Positions 15,684-24,625 are shown, counted from the first letter of the stretch. The stretch is DNA of 50,793 nt from an uncultured Pseudomonadota bacterium (GCA_946885605.1 CAMPGR010000010.1:1-50793); one strand, 5' to 3'. Notes: generated by a model from the sequence alone, not told the origin. A program made the numbers and translations.

Positions 15684-16655
15684 ATGAAAATACTCGTAGT
15701 GGGCGGTGCGGGCTACATCGGCTCGCACATGACCCTGTTTTTGCGCGAGCACGGCCACGACGCGGTCGTGCTCGATAACCTTTCGTCCGGATCCGAAGCG
15801 GCCGTGCTCGGTGCGCCTCTCATCGTGGGCAGTATCGGGGAGCCGTCGGTCCTCGATCGCACATTCGAACAGCATGCTATCGACTGCGTGATGCATTTCG
15901 CCTCGCTGATCCAGGTCGGCGAGTCGGTGGAGAAGCCCGCGCTCTACTATCGCAACAACCTGTGCCATACCATCGATCTGCTCGATGCCATGGTGCGTCA
16001 CGATGTGAAGCGATTCGTGTTCTCCTCCACTGCCGCGATCTTCGGTCAGCCGGAGCGTGTGCCGCTCGACGAGTCGAGCCCAAAGCAACCGATCAATCCG
16101 TATGGACGCACGAAATGGATGGTGGAGCAGGTGCTCCAAGACTACGACCGTGCGTACGGCCTCAAATCCGCGTGCCTGCGCTATTTCAACGCGGCGGGCG
16201 CCGACCCGGGGGGACGCCTCGGCGAAAACCACGAGCCGGAGTCGCACTTGATCCCGCTGGCATTGCGCGCGGTGTCGGGCAGGCAGCCGGCGCTCAAGGT
16301 GTACGGCCGCGATTACGACACGCCGGATGGCACGTGCATCCGCGATTACATCCATGTCAGCGATCTATGCTCGGCGCATCTGCTGGCGCTCGAAGCGTTG
16401 CGCCGCGGCGACCGAAGCCTCGCCTTCAATCTGGGGAACGGCAATGGGTACTCAGTGCAGCAGGTCATCGACGCCGTGCGCCGGGTGACCGGGCGCGTGG
16501 TGCCCACTGTCGACGCCCCCCGCCGTGCCGGGGATCCGCCGCGACTCGTCGCCGATCCGAGCCGCGCGCTTGCGGAACTCGGCTGGAAGCCGCGCTATCC
16601 TGAAATCGAGACGATCGTGCTCCACGCCTGGAACTGGGAGCAGAAGGCCCGCTAG
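15684..16655 (+). CDS. galE: UDP-glucose 4-epimerase
   Basis: A 323-residue extended short-chain dehydrogenase that interconverts UDP-glucose and UDP-galactose with bound NAD. The NAD motif GGAGYIGS is at residues 7-14, a catalytic serine/threonine at 115-116 (SST) and Y140-x-x-x-K144. GalE-specific blocks include CLRYFNAAGADPGG and GRDYDTPDGTCIRDYIHVSDL. Length is normal. ATG 15684 lies 82 bases after the FAD oxidoreductase stop, on the same strand. With a pyruvyl transferase two genes upstream, it likely supplies sugar nucleotides for surface polysaccharide. Confidence 0.92.
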   Translation: MKILVVGGAGYIGSHMTLFLREHGHDAVVLDNLSSGSEAAVLGAPLIVGSIGEPSVLDRTFEQHAIDCVMHFASLIQVGESVEKPALYYRNNLCHTIDLLDAMVRHDVKRFVFSSTAAIFGQPERVPLDESSPKQPINPYGRTKWMVEQVLQDYDRAYGLKSACLRYFNAAGADPGGRLGENHEPESHLIPLALRAVSGRQPALKVYGRDYDTPDGTCIRDYIHVSDLCSAHLLALEALRRGDRSLAFNLGNGNGYSVQQVIDAVRRVTGRVVPTVDAPRRAGDPPRLVADPSRALAELGWKPRYPEIETIVLHAWNWEQKAR

Positions 16656-16684
16656 CGCATTACGCGGGCGCGGAGACGGTACCG

Positions 16685-17509
16685 TCAACCCGCCGATTTC
16701 GCAGTGTTGGCCGGATAAGTGAGCGGAACGGCCGCTTCCGGAGAGATGATGCGGAAGGTGAAGCTCTCCTGCAGGTAGAGCCGGACCGCGGTCCCGGAAT
16801 GGTCGAGGTAGCCGATGGAAAAGTCCTGCCCGACGATCAACTCGAAGTCCTCACCGCGCTGGCTCAGCACCGCAGCGCCGTTCAACGCCGGCACCCATAC
16901 AATCGGACCGTCCAGGAGGTCGCGCACGTGCTCGATCACCGGAAAGCCGCCCTTGGTCGTCTTGATGAGGCCGGTGTAGCAACGCGGACCGAGTGCGATC
17001 GCGTAGGGGCCGCCGATGCCCGCGCCGTGCAGGTTGTGTATGGCCTCCGCCACGATGCCGGGATAAGCGGTGTAATCGTCGCTCAGCGTGAGCGCTTTCG
17101 CCGTCGCCGCCTGCGTGATGCCGCGAATGCCGCCCTGCGGGTGACCGTGGAAGACGGCGCGATCCTCCACTATGGCGGCCTTGCGCGCCGCTTCGCGCAC
17201 GGGATCGAGATCGGGATCTTTGGCGCCGCGACCGACCGCTTCCAGCTCTTCGCGCGAAAGCTCGAACGGCACCCGCACTTCCAGCAGCGGCTGCACCGTT
17301 CGAAGCCTGAGCTCGACACCTTCATCCGCGCTCTGGATCGAAGTGCTGCGCCCGCGGTTCGCCGCCGAGGCGTCCCAGCCGAGAGGGCCGGTAAAGTCCA
17401 CGAGCTTGCGCGCGGCCAGCATCAGCTTGAGCGTGCGTTTCGCTTCGTCCTCGATCTCCCGCCATGCCGCGGCGGAAATCGGCGCGAGCTCGCGCAGCAG
17501 GTCGTTCAT
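16685..17509 (-). CDS. Family 1 encapsulin shell protein
   Basis: A 274-residue HK97-fold shell protein (linocin M18/encapsulin family). The N-terminal NDLLRELAPISAAAWREIEDEAKRTLK region, the ARKLVDFTGPLGWDASAANRG block (about 33-53), and a late domain ending in LYLQESFTFRI and an S/T-rich tail match family 1 encapsulins. The shell self-assembles and encloses cargo. ATG 17509 overlaps the stop of the upstream cargo gene by four bases (ATGA), giving translational coupling. The cargo is an encapsulated ferritin, so the compartment is for iron oxidation and storage. Confidence 0.93.
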   Translation of the reverse strand: MNDLLRELAPISAAAWREIEDEAKRTLKLMLAARKLVDFTGPLGWDASAANRGRSTSIQSADEGVELRLRTVQPLLEVRVPFELSREELEAVGRGAKDPDLDPVREAARKAAIVEDRAVFHGHPQGGIRGITQAATAKALTLSDDYTAYPGIVAEAIHNLHGAGIGGPYAIALGPRCYTGLIKTTKGGFPVIEHVRDLLDGPIVWVPALNGAAVLSQRGEDFELIVGQDFSIGYLDHSGTAVRLYLQESFTFRIISPEAAVPLTYPANTAKSAG

Positions 17510-17889
17510 CGAGCGTGATTCCCGTGCAGGCTGCCGATGCCCAATGAGCCGTCGCTCTCTTGCGCGCCTCCCGCCTCCGCCTGGTCGAGCTCCTCCTCAC
17601 GTTCGAGGACGGGTTTGTCCATGAAGAGGTAATTGCGAAGCTGCTGATCGAGACTTGCGTCGCGCCGGCGCAGCCACTCGAGTAACATCGCAGCGTGCTC
17701 CTTCTCTTCGTCGCGGTTGTGCGCGAGGATCGCCCGCAACTCCTCGTCGTGCGCGGCGTCCACGCGCTGGTCGTACCAGTCAACCGCCTCCAGTTCTTCC
17801 ATGATGGAAACGATTGCGCGGTGATGGTCGCGCGTTTCGGCTCGGAGTGTCTCGACGTCTTCGTGAAAGCCGGCGCTCTGCTGTGCCAT
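17506..17889 (-). CDS. Encapsulated ferritin-like protein (EncFtn)
   Basis: A 127-residue two-helix ferritin-like protein that dimerises to form a ferroxidase site. The residues known in the Rhodospirillum rubrum protein fall at the same numbers: E32, E62 and H65, with W38 nearby. The C-terminal tail SLGIGSLHG (residues 115-123) matches the encapsulin cargo-loading peptide pattern, after a flexible acidic linker. Start chosen at ATG 17889 because residues from there align with the family; an upstream ATG at 17931 adds an unlikely basic extension. Its stop overlaps the encapsulin start. Expected role: oxidising Fe(II) for mineral storage inside the shell. Confidence 0.92.
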   Translation of the reverse strand: MAQQSAGFHEDVETLRAETRDHHRAIVSIMEELEAVDWYDQRVDAAHDEELRAILAHNRDEEKEHAAMLLEWLRRRDASLDQQLRNYLFMDKPVLEREEELDQAEAGGAQESDGSLGIGSLHGNHAR

Positions 17890-18136
17890 GTGTCTTCTTC
17901 GCGGTGTGAGTGATGGCAGGCCGTTGAGCATTTTTCATGCCGGCGGCTTCCATTGCGGCGCCATGCCATGGGGCGCAGGCCCGATCGTGCAAGGTTTACA
18001 GCGCCGATGTAACGCTTACAGCAGGGGACGCAACCACACTCGAGCCGAAATCGCCCTGGGGCTCCAGGCGGGAATTCGACAAGGGTGCGGCAGGCAGGCA
18101 AACTTATGCAGCCGTCTTACACCCTACGGGAGGTCT

Positions 18137-18403
18137 ATGATGCAAGTCGTTCCGTTTTTTCTGGCGTGCGCAATGGCGAGCGCGGCCCTTGTCGGCGGAA
18201 CCGCACACGCGCAGGTGTTCAAATGCAAGGGACCGAACGGTGGAGTGGTGTATCAGGACGGTCCGTGCGAAGGCGCCGCGGTGGTCGACACGCGCTCGTC
18301 GCGCGGCGTCTCGGGCGCCACGCGTCCGGGAAGCGGCGGGAATGCGGAGGCGGTGCCCACCAAGCCGACGCATCCTGTCGTTCCGGAAAAGATGCGCCGC
18401 TGA
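18137..18403 (+). CDS. DUF4124-type exported small protein
   Basis: An 88-residue protein with a GGAGG ribosome binding site before ATG 18137. A signal peptide (about residues 1-25, cleavage near AHA-Q) is followed by VFKCKGPNGGVVYQDGPCEG, the short DUF4124 beta-hairpin with its two cysteines, then a disordered glycine/serine/proline tail. DUF4124 proteins are periplasmic and of unknown function. The stop at 18401-18403 lies immediately before a long inverted repeat. Confidence 0.75.
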   Translation: MMQVVPFFLACAMASAALVGGTAHAQVFKCKGPNGGVVYQDGPCEGAAVVDTRSSRGVSGATRPGSGGNAEAVPTKPTHPVVPEKMRR

Positions 18404-18407
18404 ACTC

Positions 18408-18496
18408 GAACCTATCTCAATAACAGACGCATGTCCTAGAACTGCATCCCACATCGCCTCTGTCGGCACACGTGCCTGTTATATTGAGATAGGTTC
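18408..18496. repeat. 89-bp element with long terminal inverted repeats
   Basis: GAACCTATCTCAATA-ACAG (18408-18426) is repeated inverted at 18476-18496, identical over the outer 15 bases and differing only by two extra bases inside. The centre of about 50 bases is not palindromic. The arms are AT-rich compared with their surroundings. The right arm runs into the TAG stop of the convergent gene (18496-18498). The layout suits a MITE-like remnant of an insertion sequence, or a bidirectional terminator. Confidence 0.6.
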
Positions 18497-18825
18497 TAGA
18501 CGTTCCACGTGATAAGCGTGGTCGCTTCGCCCGGTTCCTGCGCTTCCCACAGCAGCATGGCAACATCCTCGGCCGCACGCCTGAGAAGCGAGGGGCGGCG
18601 CCGGTACCACACCGAGGTGCAGGCACTTTCCTGCGGTTGCAGGTCGATCAGGCCGAAGCCGTCGCGGCGCAGCCTGAGGAGCGTCTTCTCGAAGTCGTTG
18701 CTGCCGTCCAGCACCACGGTCCGACCCGGCGGGCGGGACATGATCTTCTGCATGACCGCGGTTTTCTTCGCCGTCGAAAACGCGCGCAGGTGCTTCAGAT
18801 CCTCGTTGTTGATCTTCACCCTCAT
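18496..18825 (-). CDS. Hypothetical basic protein
   Basis: A 109-residue soluble protein starting at ATG 18825 behind a GGAGGAG ribosome binding site. It contains MRVKINNEDLKHLRAFSTAKKTAVMQKIMS, a helix-rich basic opening, then VVLDGSNDFEKTLLRLRRDGFGLIDLQ, and a C-terminal region RRPSLLRRAAEDVAMLLWEAQE. I do not recognise a family. The stop codon TAG lies at the edge of the inverted-repeat element, so its natural C-terminus may have been replaced when that element arrived. Confidence 0.6.
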   Translation of the reverse strand: MRVKINNEDLKHLRAFSTAKKTAVMQKIMSRPPGRTVVLDGSNDFEKTLLRLRRDGFGLIDLQPQESACTSVWYRRRPSLLRRAAEDVAMLLWEAQEPGEATTLITWNV

Positions 18826-19033
18826 CACTCCTCCACGCCCTCTCTGCGGTATGGCGCGATCATAAGAAGAAAGTCGCCCTGTGATGTGTCGCGGAAACTC
18901 GATTTTGCTGTAGCGGGCGGCTGACACGTGCCCCGCAGCGCGGCCGTCGCGGCAGGGCGACAGCGGATGTAGGACTCCGGAACTCGACTTGCGGCGCCTC
19001 GTCGAACGCTCTTTATTGGTAATGGAGTTCGAT

Positions 19034-19837
19034 ATGGAACGTACGAAAGTGAGCAAGGCCGTTGCGTGGGCCATTCTCTCCTCGAGTGTTGCGCTGACCG
19101 GCGCGGCATACAGCGCGGACAGCGACAAGAGCGCGCCTTCGGCGACCGAGCGCGCGCGTCCACCGGCGCAACAGCAGGGCGAGCGGTTCTGGGCCAGCGA
19201 TCTCATCGGAAAAAATGTAACGCTGCCCGGTGATCGTAAAGGTGAAATCCGCGACATCATCGTCGACTCCCAGGGACAGATCCGCCACGTCGTGACGAAG
19301 GTGAGCGGCGATCAGGGTGACCGGCTCTACGCGCTGCCTGCAGACAAGTTTCAGGTTGGCGAAGGCGGCAAGATCATGCTCAACGTCGACCAGCAGTGGC
19401 TCGCGCAGCAGAAATCGTGGAGCGAGGACAAATGGCCGTCGCTGACCGATCGCGGGTACTGGCGCGACGAGAAGGCCGCGAGCGGCGCGGCTGCGGGTGA
19501 GGCCCATCGGCTGAGCCGGCTTATCGGGCAGGACGTCAAGAACCCGCAGGGCAAGGAGGTAGGCGAGATCGACGACGCAGTCGTCAACCTGAAGTCGCAG
19601 AAAGTCGAGTTCGTGCTCTTCGACTACGACCCGGGCGTGACCAAGGGCGAGCGCGAGTACGCGCTGTCGATGTCGTCTTTCAAGTTCCCGGCGGCCACCG
19701 CTGACGGCGGCGAAGCGAAGCAGCCGATCGTGCTCAACATGGAAGAGCAGAAGCTCCAGTCGCTGAAGCCACTGGATCGCGCCGACAAGAAGCGCATCAA
19801 CGATCCGGATTTCATGTCGCGCATCCAGGTTCAGTAA
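19034..19837 (+). CDS. Exported double PRC-barrel protein
   Basis: A 267-residue protein with a signal peptide (about residues 1-28, ending AAYSA) and two PRC-barrel domains. The first is at about residues 50-120 (ASDLIGKNVTLPGDRKGEIRDI, IVDSQGQIRHVV), the second at about 155-228 (RLIGQDVKNPQGKEVGEIDD, AVVNLKSQKVEFVLFDYD). Start chosen at ATG 19034, seven bases after GGAG; the upstream ATG at 19022 lacks a ribosome binding site. PRC-barrel proteins of this type are linked to envelope or stress functions, without a defined reaction. It is a single gene followed by a terminator hairpin. Confidence 0.8.
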   Translation: MERTKVSKAVAWAILSSSVALTGAAYSADSDKSAPSATERARPPAQQQGERFWASDLIGKNVTLPGDRKGEIRDIIVDSQGQIRHVVTKVSGDQGDRLYALPADKFQVGEGGKIMLNVDQQWLAQQKSWSEDKWPSLTDRGYWRDEKAASGAAAGEAHRLSRLIGQDVKNPQGKEVGEIDDAVVNLKSQKVEFVLFDYDPGVTKGEREYALSMSSFKFPAATADGGEAKQPIVLNMEEQKLQSLKPLDRADKKRINDPDFMSRIQVQ

Positions 19838-19856
19838 AAGCCGAGTAATAAGCCGG

Positions 19857-19877
19857 TGCGGGCCCGTAAGGCCCGCA
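19857..19877 (+). terminator. Hairpin after PRC-barrel gene
   Basis: TGCGGGCC (19857-19864) pairs perfectly with GGCCCGCA (19870-19877) around a CGTAA loop, 20 bases after the stop. No T-run follows, so termination is inferred from position and the strong stem. The rest of 19878-20101 holds nothing clear. Confidence 0.5.
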
Positions 19878-20101
19878 TGAGCGGCCCGGCCGCTGCTCCA
19901 ACCGCGACAAGCGCGCGGGGCCGCGGTGTCCGGGCCGTTACTATTTCTATTGCGTCCGATCGTGCCTGCACCGCGGCGCTCCTCACACCGCGCGCTGAGC
20001 GCTCCAAGCCCGCGCAAAAATTTCTATAGAGGGGTTGCGGCATCTCACATCGCCTGTAAGAATCCGCTACGACTTGTGGCGACTCAGCGACAAGCGGGTC
20101 G

Positions 20102-21199
20102 TTGGATTCCTACTGGCGCAAATCAGGGAGATGCTCGCAGTTGGCTCGATATGACTACGCGAACCTTTGTAGAACCGCATATCGGGCGGCCGCGCGCTTA
20201 CGCCTCGGGCGGCAGGTAGCCGGAACGGTCGTCGCCGGTGTACTGACGGCGTCGATCGCTCCGGCGTCTGCGCGGGACTTGAACCTTGCCCGCGACCTCA
20301 ACGAACAAGTCGTCCAGGTGCCCGTGCGCGCGATGACCGAGCGCGGCCCCGCGGAGTGGGAATTGGTTGCGAGCCTCTATCGCCCGTCGGGCGCAGGCCC
20401 ATTCCCGATCGTGGTCCTCAATCACGGCAGCCCGGGCTCGGCGTGGGAGCGCCACGGCATGGGCCGCTACCGACCGCTGCCCCAGATCCGGGAGTTCGCT
20501 CGACGCGGCTTCGCGGTCATCGTGCCGATGCGGCGCGGCTATGGCGAAACCGGAGGCGATTGGGCCGAAAACTACGGCACGTGCATCGCGCCGGATTACT
20601 ATCGCGCGTCGCGCGAGGCCGCGAAGGACGTGGTCGGGACGGTACGGTACGCGCAATCGCTGGCGTTTGTCCGACGCGATCACGTGCTACTGGTCGGGCA
20701 ATCCGCGGGCGGCATCGCGTCCATTGCGGCGGCAGCCGAGAACCCGGCGGGCGTCATCGGCGTCGTCAACTTTTCGGGCGGGCGCGGCGGTCGTCCTTAC
20801 ACACATCCCGGTGATCCTTGCGTGGCGGCGAACATGACCGAGGCGATCGGCAAGCTCGCGCGCACGATCAAAGTCCCGGTCCTCTGGCACTACTCGGAAA
20901 ACGATCAGTTCTTCGCGCCGCGCCACGTCAATGCCTGGTTCAAGGCGTTCGAGGACGCCGGCGCGTCCGGCAAGCTCGTGATGCAGCCCTCGTTCCAGTG
21001 GGACGGTCATGGTCTATTCGGCGCCGAGCGCGGGCTCCCCATCTGGACGAAGGCGTTCGACGTCTTCCTCAAGGATCTGCGGTTTGCCACGCCGCGTGCG
21101 CCGGCGATGACGCCGGTCGTCGATCAGGGCGGGGCGTCACCTGCCGACCCGCGTCCGGCAAGCGCACCGATTACGCCAGTCCCCGCGTCCGGCACCTAG
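20102..21199 (+). CDS. Alpha/beta hydrolase (dienelactone-hydrolase-like), exported
   Basis: A 365-residue frame with a serine-hydrolase triad: nucleophile S201 in VGQSAGG, D268 in YSENDQFF and H303 in WDGHGLFG; oxyanion region VVLNHGSPG at about 104-112. An internal signal-like segment (QVAGTVVAGVLTASIAPASA, residues 38-57) suggests export. The start is uncertain: no in-frame ATG lies before residue 78; TTG 20102 is given, and TTG 20141 is closer to the signal segment. The C-terminus is a proline-rich tail. The substrate is unknown, an ester or acyl group. It is convergent with the AI-2E permease gene. Confidence 0.75.
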   Translation: MDSYWRKSGRCSQLARYDYANLCRTAYRAAARLRLGRQVAGTVVAGVLTASIAPASARDLNLARDLNEQVVQVPVRAMTERGPAEWELVASLYRPSGAGPFPIVVLNHGSPGSAWERHGMGRYRPLPQIREFARRGFAVIVPMRRGYGETGGDWAENYGTCIAPDYYRASREAAKDVVGTVRYAQSLAFVRRDHVLLVGQSAGGIASIAAAAENPAGVIGVVNFSGGRGGRPYTHPGDPCVAANMTEAIGKLARTIKVPVLWHYSENDQFFAPRHVNAWFKAFEDAGASGKLVMQPSFQWDGHGLFGAERGLPIWTKAFDVFLKDLRFATPRAPAMTPVVDQGGASPADPRPASAPITPVPASGT

Positions 21200-21217
21200 C
21201 CCCCCATGTCCATCCCG

Positions 21218-21246
21218 GGGTCAGACCCCCTGGCGGGGTCTGACCC
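21218..21246. terminator. Perfect 12-bp hairpin between convergent genes
   Basis: GGGTCAGACCCC (21218-21229) pairs with GGGGTCTGACCC (21235-21246) around a five-base loop, just after the alpha/beta hydrolase stop and before the end of the convergent permease gene. The GGGGTCAGACCCC unit is, as I recall, a common dispersed intergenic palindrome in proteobacteria. Probable bidirectional terminator or REP-like repeat. Confidence 0.6.
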
Positions 21247-21304
21247 TTCGCGCACCCCTCGGGCAAAGCACTTGGCGCAATCAAGGAGCGGAGCAGGTCG
21301 CGGG

Positions 21305-22480
21305 CTACGTTTCCGGCACCTCGGTCCGTTCGCTGCTCAGGAATTCACCAAACGGCTTCAGCCACTCCACGTGCTCGCTCACAATGCGCAAGACCATGGC
21401 GATCGGCACCGCCATCAGCATGCCGATCACACCCCACAGCCAGCCCCAGAACAGCATCGATAGGAAGATCACCACCGGGTTCAGCGTGAGGCGCCGCCCG
21501 GTGATGAAAGGCATCAGGATCTGCCCTTCGATAAGGGTCAGCAGGAAAAAGACGGCCGGCACGGCGAGGGTTTGCGCGAGCGTATCGAAGGTGATCGCTG
21601 CGACGACGGTAAGCACGGTGAGTCCGATCAACGGGCCGAGATAGGGCAGGTAGTTGAGCAGCGCCACCATAACGCCCCACAGCGCGGGGTTCGGCATTCC
21701 GAGCAGATACATCGCAACGCCTGTCGCCACGCCGAGCCCCGCGTTGATGCAGGTGATCGTGAAGAGGTAGATCGCGAGCTCGTCCTGAACGGTATGGGCG
21801 ACGGTGACGGCGCGCTTCTTGTCGGCCAGGGTCGGCAGCACCTTCACGAGCTTGCGCAGGAAAAGGTCGCCCGTCGCAAGCAGGAAATAGAGCAGCACGA
21901 CGGTCGGCGCGGCGACCAGAAAGACCTTCTGCGCCGCGCTGAATACGCGGCTCGCCAAGGTCGGCTGCGCGGCAGGCGGGGCCGCCGCTTGTGCCGCGCG
22001 ACTGGGCGAAGCGATATCCTCGACTTTCTCCGCCGCTTTGCTCATCTCCTCGACGGAGCGCTTCAGCGTCCGGAGCTTCTCTTCGAGCTGGCTCAGCGTC
22101 TCGGGCGCTCGCGCCATCCATTCGCTCGCCGGCTGCATGAGCAGGCTTGCTCCCATGGAGAGTGCGACGAGCAGCCCGACGACCACGATCGCGGCGCCGA
22201 GCGCTTTGGGCACTTTCATCGAGATCAGCACGCGCATCACCGGCGTCAACACGAGCGTCAGCAGCGCAGCGAGCACGATGGGCAGCACAACGTCACGCGC
22301 GAAATAGAGCGTGTAGAAAACGGCCAGTACGAATAGCCCGGTTACCGCGACGCTGGTGATCCGTCTTCTGACCGGCTGCGACGTGGCAGGCGGTTCCTCG
22401 CGCGCAGGCTCAGAAGCTTGCTGGCGGGCCGCACGGGCATCGCGCACGACGGGCGCATGTAGGGAGTGAGGGTCGTTCAT
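21305..22480 (-). CDS. AI-2E family transporter (PerM/YdiK type)
   Basis: A 391-residue membrane protein with about eight hydrophobic segments. It opens with a disordered basic stretch (residues 1-40), a helical pair (44-63 and 65-90), a periplasmic coiled region near 118-150 (TLSQLEEKLRTLKRSVEEMSKAAEKVEDI) and then the conserved block INAGLGVATGVAMYLLGMPN, PALWGVMVALLNYLPYLGPLIG typical of UPF0118/AI-2E permeases. Members export autoinducer-2, sodium or other solutes; the substrate here is not known. It lies 150 bases downstream of kup on the same strand. Confidence 0.88.
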   Translation of the reverse strand: MNDPHSLHAPVVRDARAARQQASEPAREEPPATSQPVRRRITSVAVTGLFVLAVFYTLYFARDVVLPIVLAALLTLVLTPVMRVLISMKVPKALGAAIVVVGLLVALSMGASLLMQPASEWMARAPETLSQLEEKLRTLKRSVEEMSKAAEKVEDIASPSRAAQAAAPPAAQPTLASRVFSAAQKVFLVAAPTVVLLYFLLATGDLFLRKLVKVLPTLADKKRAVTVAHTVQDELAIYLFTITCINAGLGVATGVAMYLLGMPNPALWGVMVALLNYLPYLGPLIGLTVLTVVAAITFDTLAQTLAVPAVFFLLTLIEGQILMPFITGRRLTLNPVVIFLSMLFWGWLWGVIGMLMAVPIAMVLRIVSEHVEWLKPFGEFLSSERTEVPET

Positions 22481-22630
22481 GTCTGCCGCGGCCAGCCATC
22501 GCCTCTGCCCGGAGTATGGACGGGTTGGACAAGGCGCGCCGGCTTTCGTTGCCGGGGTTACCGGCCTGCCGTCCGTATGACGGCGTAGAGCGACAGTCCG
22601 GGCGAACCACGGCTCAAGAGCAGGACCGGC

Positions 22631-24523
22631 TCAAATCGTGATGCGCGTGCCGATCTCGATGGTGCACTCCGGCGGAATGTTGAGATACTCCGCTGCGTTC
22701 GGGGCATTGCGCTGCATCCAGCGGAATAGCTCGCGCCGCCAGGTGAAGAACCCGCGCTTCGTGGCCGGCGCAATGGTCGATTTGCCGAGAAAGAAGGTCG
22801 TTTCCGCGAGCTCGAAATGCAGCCCGCGCTTTTCGAGGAGCTTGAGGCCCTGCATGATGTCGGGACTTTCCATGAACCCGTAGCGGAATGCCGCCAGGTA
22901 CAGCCGCCTCCGTTCCATCACTTCGATCTCGGTGCGCTCGTCGTCGCGTATGCGCGGCTCGTCTTCGGTCGCGATGGTGAAGAAGAAGATGCGCTCGTGT
23001 AGCACCTTGTTGTGCTTGAGGTTGTGCAACAGAGTGGTGGGGACGCAGTGCGGGTCGCGCGAGAGGTACACCGCAGTGCCCGGGACGCGCACCACATCGC
23101 CCAGCCGCTCGAAGAAGCTCTCCACCGGGATGCGCCTTTTCGCAGCGTTGTAGCGGATGATTTCCGTGCCGCGCTTCCAGGTCGTCATCATGGTGAACAC
23201 CGCCAGCCCGCACAGGAGCGGGAACCAGCCTCCCGCAGCGATCTTCGTCGCATTCGACGCAACGAACAGCGCTTCGGTGGTGCCGATCACTGCGACGCCC
23301 GCCGCGATTGCAAACCGGTAGCTCGGCAGCATGGCCCATGCGACCACGGCAACCAGCGTGGTTTCGAGCAGCATCGTAGCGGACACGGCGATGCCGTATG
23401 CCGCCGCGAGATTCGACGATGAGCGGAATTCGAGGACCAGGATCACGACGATCACGAGCATCGTCCAGTTGACTTGCGGCAGATAGATCTGCCCGCGCTT
23501 GGATTCCGAGGTGTGCGTGATGCGAAAGGCCGGCATGTAGCCGAGGGCCGAGGCTTGCTGCGTGACCGAAAACGCGCCGGCAATCACCGCCTGCGAGGCG
23601 ATCACCGTCGCGGCCGTGGCAAGCGCGACGAGCGGCAGCAGCAGCGGCTCGGGCGCAAGCAGGTAAAAGGGGTTTGCGGCGGCCGCGGGGTTGCGCAGCA
23701 CGAGCGCGCCCTGCCCGAAGTAGTTGAGCATCAGCGCGGGAAACACGAGCCCGAACCAGCCGATGCGTATCGGTCCGACGCCGAAATGGCCCATGTCGGC
23801 GTAAAGCGCTTCAGCGCCGGTGATGGCGAGAAAGACCGCGCCCAATGCGAGAAACGCGGCGAGGGGCGATTCCGCGGCGAACGCGGCTGCGTGCCGGATG
23901 TCGAGCGCCGCGAGCACGCCCGGCGTCTGGAGGATGCTTGCCGTACCGAGGATGGCGAGCGTCACGAACCACACGGTGGTGATCGTGCCGAAATAGCGGC
24001 CGAGGCGCCCGCTGCCGCGCCGCTGGATGGCAAAGAGCCACACGAGGATCGCTACGGTGAGCGGAACGACCCAGTGCTCGAATGCCGGTGTTGCGACCGA
24101 AAGCCCTTCCACGGCTGCAAGCACCGAGATCGCGGGCGTGATTACCGCGTCGCCGAAGAAAAGCGACGCGGCAAAAATCGCAACCATAGCCGGGAAAAAC
24201 TGCAGCCCGGGGTTGTCGCGCGTAAACCGGCTCGCATACGCGAGCAGGGCGAGCACGCCGCCTTCGCCCCTGTTGTCGAAGCGCAATACGAAAAGCAGGT
24301 ACTTGACGCTCACGATCAGCGTGACCGCCCAGAAGATCATGGAGAGCACGCCGAGCACGTGCGGCTCGGTCACGCTGAGCGGGTGGTGTCCGCTGAACGC
24401 TTCCTTGAACGCGTAGAGTGGGCTGGTCCCGATGTCGCCGAAGACGACACCGATCGCGCCGAGTGTGAGCGCCGCGATGTGCCTGGCATTTCCCGGAGTA
24501 GGCCTCGATAGCGTGCCATACAT
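22631..24523 (-). CDS. kup: Low-affinity potassium uptake protein Kup
   Basis: A 630-residue potassium-proton symporter of the KUP/HAK family. About twelve membrane segments occupy residues 15-430; the first carries the family signature LGAIGVVFGDIGTSPLYAFKEAF, and GGVLALLAYASR and AYADMGHFG-type blocks follow. The cytoplasmic C-terminal domain extends from about 430 to 630. Start placed at ATG 24523 because a CGGAG ribosome binding site precedes it and a TATAAT lies about 36 bases upstream; an earlier in-frame ATG (24544) would leave almost no leader. Length matches E. coli Kup (about 622). Confidence 0.93.
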   Translation of the reverse strand: MYGTLSRPTPGNARHIAALTLGAIGVVFGDIGTSPLYAFKEAFSGHHPLSVTEPHVLGVLSMIFWAVTLIVSVKYLLFVLRFDNRGEGGVLALLAYASRFTRDNPGLQFFPAMVAIFAASLFFGDAVITPAISVLAAVEGLSVATPAFEHWVVPLTVAILVWLFAIQRRGSGRLGRYFGTITTVWFVTLAILGTASILQTPGVLAALDIRHAAAFAAESPLAAFLALGAVFLAITGAEALYADMGHFGVGPIRIGWFGLVFPALMLNYFGQGALVLRNPAAAANPFYLLAPEPLLLPLVALATAATVIASQAVIAGAFSVTQQASALGYMPAFRITHTSESKRGQIYLPQVNWTMLVIVVILVLEFRSSSNLAAAYGIAVSATMLLETTLVAVVAWAMLPSYRFAIAAGVAVIGTTEALFVASNATKIAAGGWFPLLCGLAVFTMMTTWKRGTEIIRYNAAKRRIPVESFFERLGDVVRVPGTAVYLSRDPHCVPTTLLHNLKHNKVLHERIFFFTIATEDEPRIRDDERTEIEVMERRRLYLAAFRYGFMESPDIMQGLKLLEKRGLHFELAETTFFLGKSTIAPATKRGFFTWRRELFRWMQRNAPNAAEYLNIPPECTIEIGTRITI

Positions 24524-24558
24524 GTTGAGCAGCTCCGGCGGCATGGACCGCCGCCGCC

Positions 24559-24564
24559 ATTATA
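24559..24564 (-). promoter_or_regulatory. Consensus -10 element of kup promoter
   Basis: A perfect TATAAT on the minus strand in the 82-bp gap between metE and kup, placing transcription start near 24552, about 29 bases before the chosen kup start. No good -35 at 17 bp. It supports kup being transcribed independently of metE. Confidence 0.5.
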
Positions 24565-24625
24565 GCGGGCGGCTATTGTGCGCGCGGCGCGCAACCCTCG
24601 TCACCACGCGATCGGGCATGCCGAA

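Noticed and set aside
21218..21246. Hairpin as a regulatory RNA
   Set aside because: Its arms are self-palindromic and it lies between convergent stops, so a terminator or dispersed repeat is the simpler reading.
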